From NCBI RefSeq assembly GCF_900114875.1, contig NZ_FPKW01000015.1, forward strand, positions 37,813 to 101,812: a stretch of 64,000 nucleotides of DNA, in the 5' to 3' direction. Positions 51,523 through 59,900 of this stretch are shown piece after piece; the first letter of the stretch is position 1; every line of letters starts with the position of its first letter. The position numbers were made by a program, and so were the translations under genes. The stretch is from Chryseobacterium limigenitum. Its GTDB lineage: Bacteria; Bacteroidota; Bacteroidia; Flavobacteriales; Weeksellaceae. The notes beneath the pieces are model-generated. The model had not been told where the DNA came from, made no database searches, and worked only from the letters and a program-made list of their open reading frames with translations.

Positions 51523-52761
51523 ATGAGAATATTAATCATAGGTGAAGGTGGAAGAGAGTCTGCTTTGGCAGCTAAACTTCAAAATGACTCGAGAGTTTCT
51601 AAAATGTTTTTTGCAAACGGAAACGCTACTACCGATGTAATAGGGAAAAATGTTCATTTATCAGAGATTAAAGAACTTAGAGATTTTGCCATTAAAGAAA
51701 AAGTAGATCTTACGATCGTAGGTCCTGAAGCTCCGCTTGTAGCAGGGTTGAAGGATGAGTTTAAGAAGCACGATCTTAAAGTTTTTGGTCCGAATCAAAA
51801 AGTAGCAAGTCTTGAAGGAAGTAAGGCTTTCTCTAAAAAATTCATGCAGACCTATGATATCAAGACAGCAAAAGCTGTGGTATTTGATTCATATAACGAA
51901 GCTAAAGAATATGTACAAACTCAGGAATATCCTCTAGTGATCAAGGCGAGTGGTTTGGCAGGCGGAAAAGGTGTTGTAATTTGCGACACGTTGGAAGAAG
52001 CTGAAGCTACGATTCACGATTTCATGATCAGAAGAATCTATGGAGACGCAGGTATCCGTTTGGTTATTGAAGAATTTTTAGAAGGTTTTGAAGCTTCTAT
52101 CATTGCATTCTCAAACGGTGAAAAATTATTCCCTTGTATTGCTGCAAAAGATTATAAAAAAGCTGGAAACGGTGATACAGGACCGAACACAGGAGGTATG
52201 GGATCTGTGGCACCAAGCCCGGAATTTACAGCAGAACACGCTGCAGATTTCGAACAAAATATTTTAGAACCTACTGTAAAAGGTCTTAAAGCTGAAGGTT
52301 TCAGTTTCAAAGGAATTATCTTCTTCGGATTGATGGTAACTAAGAAAGGAACTTACCTACTTGAGTACAATATGAGATTCGGTGATCCTGAAACTCAGGT
52401 ATTGATGGCTTTAATGGAAAACAATCTGTTAGACGTTATCAACGACTGTATGGAAGGAAGAGACATTGAGCTTAAGTTTAAAGACGAAAAAGCGATTTGT
52501 CTTGTAATGTGTTCTGGAGGTTATCCTAGAAACATTGAGACAGGTTTTGAGATCGTAGGCGAAGATAAAGTAAAACACAGTCAGCTGTTATATGCAGGAG
52601 CTATCAAAAAAGGCGACAAAGTCGTTTCCAATGGTGGCAGAGTGCTGAACATTGTGGCTACAGGAGCAACTTACGATGATGCCCGCAAGAAAGTATACGA
52701 AGATGCAGGACATGTACACTTCGATTACAGTTTCTACAGAGAAGATATCGGGAAGTTTTAA
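51523..52761 (+). CDS. purD: Phosphoribosylamine-glycine ligase
   Basis: PurD joins glycine to phosphoribosylamine (second step of purine synthesis). The 412-residue ATP-grasp enzyme opens RILIIGEGGRESALAAKL and has VGPEAPLVAGL and the ATP-binding loop KASGLAGGKGVVI (about 146-158). It also shows DTGPNTGGMGSVAPSP (about 220-235) and the metal-binding YNMRFGDPETQ (about 284-294). It is the fourth same-strand purine gene, with its own -7 box upstream and a terminator downstream. Confidence 0.96.
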   Translation: MRILIIGEGGRESALAAKLQNDSRVSKMFFANGNATTDVIGKNVHLSEIKELRDFAIKEKVDLTIVGPEAPLVAGLKDEFKKHDLKVFGPNQKVASLEGSKAFSKKFMQTYDIKTAKAVVFDSYNEAKEYVQTQEYPLVIKASGLAGGKGVVICDTLEEAEATIHDFMIRRIYGDAGIRLVIEEFLEGFEASIIAFSNGEKLFPCIAAKDYKKAGNGDTGPNTGGMGSVAPSPEFTAEHAADFEQNILEPTVKGLKAEGFSFKGIIFFGLMVTKKGTYLLEYNMRFGDPETQVLMALMENNLLDVINDCMEGRDIELKFKDEKAICLVMCSGGYPRNIETGFEIVGEDKVKHSQLLYAGAIKKGDKVVSNGGRVLNIVATGATYDDARKKVYEDAGHVHFDYSFYREDIGKF

Positions 52762-52772
52762 TAAAAATCACG

Positions 52773-52806
52773 AAAAAAGATTTGGAACATTTCCAAGTCT
52801 TTTTTT
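52773..52806 (+). terminator. Intrinsic terminator of purD
   Basis: A 15-bp stem (AAAAAAGATTTGGAA / TTCCAAGTCTTTTTT, one G-T pair, loop CAT), 11 bp after the purD stop. Confidence 0.85.
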
Positions 52807-52814
52807 GTAAAACG

Positions 52815-52946
52815 TTTCATCAATAGGATCGGGCTGAATAAGCAAGTTCTAAAGACACTTAAGGTGAGCCCTGAAGGGGCGAAACTATAATAGCTCCGGG
52901 TGAAACCCGGATAAAAATCATTTATCAATCATCATTTATCAATTAT
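52815..52946. repeat. Compound intergenic repeat before guaA
   Basis: Three parts: ATCAATAGGATCGGGCT (shared with 38305 onward); two hairpins, GCCC-TGAAG-GGGC and CCGGGT-GAA-ACCCGG (52896-52910), the second being the inverted counterpart of 25907-25919; and the direct repeat ATCATTTATCAATCATCATT (from 52918), which runs almost to the guaA ATG. Confidence 0.65.
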
Positions 52947-52949
52947 AAA

Positions 52950-54479
52950 ATGAATAACGGTATTATCATATTAGATTTCGGATCTCAGTACAACCAGCTT
53001 ATCGGAAGAAGAATCCGTGAGATGGGAGTATATTCTGAAATTTTACCTTTCAATACGCCATTAGAAACTATTTTAGAAAAGCAGCCGAGAGGAATTATCC
53101 TTTCCGGCGGACCAAGTTCTGTGAATGCAGAAAATGCTCATTTAGTTGAAAAAGAATTATACGAGCAGGGAATTCCTGTGTTGGGAATTTGCTACGGAAT
53201 GCAGTTAACGGCACATCTTTTAGGCGGAAAAGTAAATAAAGGTGAAAAAGGAGAGTACGGAAAAGCTCATTTAGATATCATTAAAGAAAGTTCTTTATTA
53301 AAAGGGGTAACTCAAAACTCTGTAGTTTGGATGAGCCACTTTGATGAGGTTGGAGAATTGCCGACAGGTTTTGAATTAAACGCAAAATCTGGTGTAATTG
53401 CTTCTATTTCTAATGAAGATAAGAAAATCTATTGCGTACAGTTCCACCCTGAGGTTTCTCATACTGAGGAAGGTGGTAAAATGTTGGAAAATTTCGTTTT
53501 CTCAATCTGTAATGCAGAGAAAAACTGGAAACTGACCAATTATATCGAAAAAACAGTTGCAGAAATCCGTGAAACAGTAGGTGACAATAAAGTGATACTT
53601 GGTCTTTCTGGAGGAGTAGATTCTTCTGTAGCAGCCGTTTTAATTCACAAAGCAATTGGTGATCAGTTGCAGTGTATCTTCGTTGATACAGGTTTATTGA
53701 GAAAGAATGAAGACGTAAAAGTAATGGAAAATTACGGCGAGCATTTTAATATGAATATTAAATTGGTTGACGCTTCAGAAAGATTCTTATCTAAATTAGC
53801 CGGAGTTGACGATCCTGAACAAAAAAGAAAGATCATCGGAAACGAATTTATTCATGTTTTTGATGAAGAATCTCATAAAATCGAAGGTGCTAAATTCTTG
53901 GCACAGGGAACAATTTACCCTGACGTTATCGAAAGTCAGTCGGTGAACGGACCTTCAGCAGTAATCAAGTCTCACCACAACGTTGGCGGACTTCCGGAAG
54001 AAATGGAATTTGAGCTGTTGGAGCCTTTAAGAGAGCTTTTCAAGGATGAAGTAAGAAAAGTTGGGGAAGAATTAGGTATTCCTCATCATTTGGTACACAG
54101 GCACCCTTTCCCTGGTCCAGGTTTAGGAATCAGAATTTTGGGAGCTGTAGATGCTGAAAAAGTGAAAATCCTTCAGGAAGCTGATGATATTTTCATTGAG
54201 GAATTATATAAAAATGACCTTTACGAGAAAGTTTCTCAGGCATTCGTAGTTTTACTTCCTGTAAAATCTGTTGGAGTGATGGGTGATGAAAGAACATATG
54301 AATATACTGCGGTTGTTCGTTCTGCCAACACCATCGACTTTATGACAGCAACATGGAGCAGACTTCCTTACGAGTTTTTAGATACTGTTTCAAGCAGAAT
54401 CATCAACGAAGTAAGAGGAATCAACAGAGTAGCTTACGATATTTCAAGCAAACCACCTGCAACTATTGAGTGGGAATAA
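52950..54479 (+). CDS. guaA: GMP synthase (glutamine-hydrolysing)
   Basis: GuaA aminates XMP to GMP. The 509-residue protein has the class I glutamine amidotransferase domain (about 1-190) with nucleophile C81 (LGICYGMQ) and the FHPEVSHTEEG His/Glu pair. The ATP pyrophosphatase P-loop is LGLSGGVDSSV (near 218-228). The C-terminal dimerisation domain contains HRHPFPGPGLGIRILG and ends KPPATIEWE, the invariant GuaA tail. It closes the purine block. Confidence 0.97.
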   Translation: MNNGIIILDFGSQYNQLIGRRIREMGVYSEILPFNTPLETILEKQPRGIILSGGPSSVNAENAHLVEKELYEQGIPVLGICYGMQLTAHLLGGKVNKGEKGEYGKAHLDIIKESSLLKGVTQNSVVWMSHFDEVGELPTGFELNAKSGVIASISNEDKKIYCVQFHPEVSHTEEGGKMLENFVFSICNAEKNWKLTNYIEKTVAEIRETVGDNKVILGLSGGVDSSVAAVLIHKAIGDQLQCIFVDTGLLRKNEDVKVMENYGEHFNMNIKLVDASERFLSKLAGVDDPEQKRKIIGNEFIHVFDEESHKIEGAKFLAQGTIYPDVIESQSVNGPSAVIKSHHNVGGLPEEMEFELLEPLRELFKDEVRKVGEELGIPHHLVHRHPFPGPGLGIRILGAVDAEKVKILQEADDIFIEELYKNDLYEKVSQAFVVLLPVKSVGVMGDERTYEYTAVVRSANTIDFMTATWSRLPYEFLDTVSSRIINEVRGINRVAYDISSKPPATIEWE

Positions 54480-54500
54480 TCTTGATTTAATTTAAAATAT

Positions 54501-54531
54501 AAATCCTGTTCTTATGAGCAGGATTTTTTTG
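54501..54531. terminator. Intrinsic terminator after guaA
   Basis: An 11-bp stem (AAATCCTGTTC / GAGCAGGATTT, one G-T pair, loop TTAT) is followed by TTTTTGTTT. It lies in the convergent gap with the next minus-strand gene. Confidence 0.85.
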
Positions 54532-54547
54532 TTTCAAATATCTTATT

Positions 54548-55207
54548 TTAAATTAAGGAAAGCATAGGCTCAAAAGCATGATAGTACACATTCTCTTTCC
54601 AAGGAAATTTTGCTGTAATCTCATCATTATCCAAAAAATCTCTCACTGAAAATTCATCATCCTGAAAGAAAATTTCATCAACACGACCATCTTCGTTATA
54701 TGTAAATTTAATTGTGGGAATTGTTTCATTTTCAAATTCATACTCAAATATGGAAGGATCACCATAAAAGTTTTTAAACTTATCCGTTTTGTTTCCCGTT
54801 AATAGATCTATTGAACAGCCTGCTAATTTTCTATTTCTTTCATCAAATATAGAAATAGCTTTACCATGCAAACTGCCGTTACGATACAAAATAGAATCCC
54901 ATTGAGTTTCTCCTTTATCGTTAGCTTTTTTATTATAATGAAACGTCCAGGGCTTACCAAACGATCCGATATCTATATGATTGGTAATTACTTCCGGTAA
55001 AATATCTTCCGGAGAGAGATAAACTTCTCCTCCTAACTGTTCAACCTCCTTCGTTCTGTAATTTTTAGAAAACCGCTCTATTTTTTTAAGTTCATGGGTT
55101 GTACTGTCATAGGTCAAACGGTTAAATTCTGAAAATTGATCAAGCTGTTTTTGTGAAGTTTCGTTATTATTTTCATCGGTGTATTTTATATAAGTATCCA
55201 AATCCAT
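54548..55207 (-). CDS. Protein of unknown function
   Basis: With the Met at 55207 as start the protein has 219 residues. The frame is open to 55312, but that longer version would overlap the divergent GNAT-nitrilase gene at 55255, so I prefer 55207 (MDLDTYIKYTDENNNET). It is soluble, acidic and without a signal peptide. Strand-rich phrases WDSILYRNGSLHGKAISIFD and IKFTYNEDGRVDEIFFQDD recall YD/MORN-like repeats seen in cell-surface or toxin-associated proteins, but I cannot assign a family. Confidence 0.6.
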   Translation of the reverse strand: MDLDTYIKYTDENNNETSQKQLDQFSEFNRLTYDSTTHELKKIERFSKNYRTKEVEQLGGEVYLSPEDILPEVITNHIDIGSFGKPWTFHYNKKANDKGETQWDSILYRNGSLHGKAISIFDERNRKLAGCSIDLLTGNKTDKFKNFYGDPSIFEYEFENETIPTIKFTYNEDGRVDEIFFQDDEFSVRDFLDNDEITAKFPWKENVYYHAFEPMLSLI

Positions 55208-55254
55208 TATAGTTTCTAGGTAATTTTCCTTAAATTTAGGTAAAATTACATGAT

Positions 55255-56757
55255 ATGCAAATAGACACACGTACACTGACGGTTCAGGATTACGATGAAT
55301 TGGTAGTGACAATGAAGCGTGCTTATCCTCAAATGTCTGAATCTATATGGTCAAAAAAAAGTATAGAAAAACTGACTAGAATTTTTCCTCAAGGTCAAAT
55401 TTGTATCACAGTAGATGGTAAATTGGCTGCGGTTGCCCTTTCCATTATCGTTAATTATAATGAATTTGGGGATGATCATACCTACGTTGATATCACAGGA
55501 AATTATACTTTTAATACCCACTTATCAACGGGAGATGTTTTGTATGGAATTGAAGTTTTCGTTGATCCCGAATATCGCGAATTACGTCTGGGAAGAAGAC
55601 TTTACGATGCCAGAAAAGAGCTTTGTGAACTGCTCAATCTTAAATCCATTGTTTTGGGTGGAAGAATCCCGAATTACCATAAATACAGCCATGAACTTTC
55701 AGCCAGAGATTATATCCGAAAAGTAAGAGATAAGGAAATTTATGATCCTGTTTTGTCTTTTCAGTTATCGAATAATTTTCTGCCAATTAAGGTTTTAAAA
55801 AAATATCTTCCGGAAGATGAATCTTCAAAAGAAAATGCCGTTTTATTGCAATGGAATAACGTCTATTACAGTAAAAAACCAAATACCATGCAGGACAGCA
55901 TCATTCGTTTAGGATTGGTGCAGTGGCAGATGAGACATTTTAAAGATATTAATGCTTTCTACGAACAGGTTGAGTTTTTTGTGAATGTGATGGGCGATTA
56001 CAAATCAGATTTTGTGCTTTTCCCTGAGCTTTTCAATACGCCTTTATTAGCGCCTTTCAATAAACTTTCAGAAAGAGACAGTATGATCGAATTGGCTAAA
56101 CTGACGGAACAAATCAAGGCTAAAATTTCAGAATTGGCGATTAGCTACAACGTCAATATTATTTCCGGAAGTATGCCTGTTTTTGAAAATAATGATCTGT
56201 ATAATGTGAGTTATCTTCTTCATCGTGACGGAAGAGTAGACGAATACCGTAAAATTCATATCACTCCAAACGAAAGAAAATACTACGGAATGAAGGGCGG
56301 AAGCGAAATAAAAGTTTTCGATACCGACTGCGGAAAAATTGGTCTTGTGATCTGTTACGATGTAGAGTTTCCGGAACTTCCGAGAATTTTGGCAGATCAG
56401 GGCATGAAGATTTTATTTGTTCCTTATCTTACCGATACCCAGAATGCCTACATAAGAGTTCGCCATTGTGCAGCAGCCCGAGCTATTGAGAATGAATGTT
56501 ATGTTGCCATCGCGGGTTGTGTAGGAAATTTACCGGGGGTTAATAATATGGATATTCAGTTTGGCCAGGCGGCAGTGTTTACTCCATCTGATTTTCCTTT
56601 TCCATCAAATGCTATAAAAGGGGAGGCAACTCCTAATACGGAAATGACTTTGATTGTTGATGTTGATTTAAATTTATTGAAAGATCTTCACTACAACGGT
56701 TCTGTTCAGATTTTGAAAGACAGACGAAATGATCTTTACGAAACCTATCTTAAGTAA
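55255..56757 (+). CDS. GNAT acetyltransferase-carbon-nitrogen hydrolase (nitrilase) fusion
   Basis: The 500-residue fusion has an N-terminal GNAT domain (about 5-190; acetyl-CoA loop region EYRELRLGRRLYDARKEL) and a C-terminal nitrilase-superfamily amidohydrolase domain (about 215-495). The latter keeps the catalytic triad: E258 (LFPELFNTP), K333 (YRKIHITP) and C367 (LVICYDVEFPE). This two-domain arrangement is known in many bacteria, but its reaction is not established as far as I know. An amide intermediate passed between acylation and hydrolysis is possible. It is divergent from the unknown gene at 55207. Confidence 0.9.
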   Translation: MQIDTRTLTVQDYDELVVTMKRAYPQMSESIWSKKSIEKLTRIFPQGQICITVDGKLAAVALSIIVNYNEFGDDHTYVDITGNYTFNTHLSTGDVLYGIEVFVDPEYRELRLGRRLYDARKELCELLNLKSIVLGGRIPNYHKYSHELSARDYIRKVRDKEIYDPVLSFQLSNNFLPIKVLKKYLPEDESSKENAVLLQWNNVYYSKKPNTMQDSIIRLGLVQWQMRHFKDINAFYEQVEFFVNVMGDYKSDFVLFPELFNTPLLAPFNKLSERDSMIELAKLTEQIKAKISELAISYNVNIISGSMPVFENNDLYNVSYLLHRDGRVDEYRKIHITPNERKYYGMKGGSEIKVFDTDCGKIGLVICYDVEFPELPRILADQGMKILFVPYLTDTQNAYIRVRHCAAARAIENECYVAIAGCVGNLPGVNNMDIQFGQAAVFTPSDFPFPSNAIKGEATPNTEMTLIVDVDLNLLKDLHYNGSVQILKDRRNDLYETYLK

Positions 56758-56782
56758 ATCTGTTTTAGGTTAAAAATATAGT

Positions 56783-56811
56783 AATCCTGCTTTTTAAAAG
56801 CGGGATTTTTT
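56783..56811 (+). terminator. Intrinsic terminator of the GNAT-nitrilase gene
   Basis: A 10-bp stem (AATCCTGCTT / AAGCGGGATT, one G-T pair) is followed by TTTTTATG, 25 bp after the stop. Confidence 0.8.
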
Positions 56812-56844
56812 ATGATTAAAAATAAAATATTTACTCTCAATTAT

Positions 56845-56880
56845 TACAAAAAAATAAGCTCCCATTTCTGAGAGCTTATT
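56845..56880 (-). terminator. Intrinsic terminator of the T9SS adhesin gene
   Basis: On the minus strand the 9-bp perfect stem AATAAGCTC / GAGCTTATT is followed by TTTTTTTGTAA, 22 bp after the stop at 56903. Confidence 0.85.
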
Positions 56881-56902
56881 CTATTTTAAAGATAATTTAC
56901 TA

Positions 56903-59900
56903 TTATTCTTTGATGAATTTCTTTTGGGCAGTACCCTTAACATCATCGATATCTATCACATAAACTCCGTTGATCAAATTACTTACATTGATCTTGTTGT
57001 TTAAGATAATTCCCGCTGATACTATTTGTCCTGCTGCATTGTAGATCTTATAATTAGATCTAGAACTTGTATTTTTCACATTCAATGTAGTTTTTACCGG
57101 GTTAGGATAAATCATGATATCCGTCTGGTTTGTTGCATTAGGAACAGGAGTTTTAGAAATTCTCACTGTATAATCTTCAACTTCTCCGTTTGCAAAACTT
57201 GTACAGTTTACAGGGATACCGTCTCTCTGCATTGCTACTCTCATGACAACATATTTGAAGTCAGTTAAGCTGATAAATGCATCCGTTGGTACGCTGAACG
57301 TTCCTTTAACAGGAGTCGTTGTACTAGGAGGTGAAGCAAGGATTCTTTCATTAATATCGAAAGTTCCGTTTCTGTCAAAGTCGATCCAAACAGCAATACC
57401 CTCATTGTTGTTAGTCCCTAACCAAGATTTTTCAATAGCAATTTCGTTGCCTGTAGAACCTTGAATCAATTCGATGAATTTAGCAGGAACAGCCGTATAA
57501 TCTGTATAAGTAGATCCTACTGAAGTGTTTTCCATTAATGGCTTACCGTTTGGCTTTACAGTTACTTTTGAAATAAATTCATTAGCTGCACTTGTAGAAG
57601 ACATTGGACAGTAAGTTACTGTTGGCGTTGTAAACAAATATGGAGGAGTGAAAGTTCCTGGAGTTCCACTACAGATATTGGCAACCTGCATTTCATATTT
57701 AGTTAATTCCAATAACCCTGTCAATGTAAGAGTATTCGTTGACACTGATACATTTGTCCAGCTCGGAATACCTACTTTTCTATATCTCAAGATATAAGTT
57801 GCTCCCGGGAACGGATCCCAAACCACAACTGCTGTAGTAGGAGTAAGGTTAGTGATCGTTAATCCTGGAGGAGCGATATCACATGTTCTCTCAGTCGTAA
57901 ATACTTTAGGGTTAGACCAAGGGTTAAGCGTAGTAGTTCCGTCACATTTGTTTGCGATCTGTACTTCATATGAAGTATAAACAGCTAAATTCTGAAGTGT
58001 GTATGTATTTGCAGGAGCTAATGGTAAAGCTATTTCAGCATTTGGCCATCCTGTAGTACCCACTTTTCTCCATCTTAATGTATATGATGAACTAGCCGCA
58101 AGCGGAGCCCAGGTAATCAATGCAGATGTTGTCGTAATATTACTTATTGTAACATTTGGTGGAGTAGGATCACATTTTGTTGTAAACTGATTATGTGAGA
58201 ATACACCAGGTGTTGCGTTACAAACTGCAGCGACTTCTACTTCGTATAATGTTGCAGCTAATAAGTTGGTTAAGTTATAAGTGTTATTCGCTGTATTTAC
58301 GGCAGCTACACTTGCTGTAGACCAAGGTGCTGTAGAACCAACAGGTCTGTATCTGATACTATAACTAGCACCTCCGATATCCTGAGGCCAAGTAATGGTT
58401 GCAGAATTATAAGTAATAGAAGCAGGCGTTACTGTTACTACAGGCGTTGCATTACTGCAAATACGCAGTACAATATTATCAATAGCCGCAGGAGGCTGAG
58501 TACCACCACTGCCATCATTTTTCCATTCAAATACAAGACGCATTGTAGTACCGGCAAAACTGCTGATATTTAAGTTGGCATTAGAATATGACTGCCAGGT
58601 TGCTTGTTGATTATAGTTAGTTCCTAACTGTATTCTACCTGTTCCGGCAGTAATTTGAGTTCCGGCAGCCGGCATATAAGACGCAGGTACCAACCAAACT
58701 CTTAAATAATCGAAAGTACTTTCTCCAACTGCTTTCCAGTCGAATGAGAATGTTGCGATCGTTGTTCCGGCAGGAACAGTAATATCTCTGTATGCATGCA
58801 CCGTACTTATAGCACTTGTAATTGTATAAGAATTGGTAACACCATTATCATTTGAGATATAAATAGATTTTCCAGGGTTTCCTGTAGCAGTACCATAGAA
58901 CCATTTGTTAATCTGAGTTCCACTTGTAAATCCTAAATCATTAGTGGTTGTGAAATCCTGAAGATAAGGAATCGTTGCAGGGATCTGTGTCGTTGTAAAA
59001 CTAGGACCGGCAACCCAAAGACTACGGTCTGTAGGACTACAAACAGAACGCACCCACCAGTAATAAGTTGTATTCGGTGTTAATGGAGTTAAGTTTGTCG
59101 TAGTTGTAGCAGATGCTCCTGTAGGTGCTGTAGCAGCAACCGGCGGAACACTTGATGTGCTTAAATAATATTGATATCCATTTGCAGGAACCTGAGTAGG
59201 AGCCGTCCAGTTAATTGTAGCATTTGTTGCTCCAACAGTTGGTACAGCCATTCCTGTAGGTACAAAACAAGTAGGAATAAACAAGTTGATGTTATCAATC
59301 GCAGCAGGAGGAGTAGTACCACCGCCACCATCGTTTCTCCATTCAAATACCAAACGCATTGTAGCACCTGCAAAGCTGGTTAAAGTTACGTTTGTATTAA
59401 GATAATTCTGCCAGGCAGTTTGGTTGCTAAATTCACCACCAATCTGTATTCTACCTGTTCCGGCAGTAATCTGAGTTCCGGCAACAGGCATGAAAGTTGA
59501 AGGAACCATCCATACCCTTAGGTAGTCCCATCCGGTTTCACCTAATGATTTCCAGTCAAATGCCAAAGTAGCAATAGTTGTACCTGCAGGGATTGTAATA
59601 TCTCTGTAAGCATGTACTACACTTGCAGCACCTGAAATTGTATAATTATTGGTAACTCCGTTATTATTAGAGATATAAACTGAATTCGCAGCATTACCTG
59701 TTGCAGATCCATAAGCCCATTTGTTGGTTTGTCCGGCACTTGTAAATCCTAAATCATTACTTGTATTGAAACTTTGAGTATATGGAAGAGTTGCAGGTAT
59801 CTGTCCTGTTGTAAAACTAGGACCGGCAACCCAAATACTGTTATCAGTAGAACTACAAACAGAACGTACCCACCAGTAATAAGTAGTATTCGGTGTTAAT

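Noticed and set aside
55208..55312. N-terminal extension of the unknown minus-strand gene
   Set aside because: It would overlap the divergent GNAT-nitrilase gene start. The Met at 55207 avoids this.
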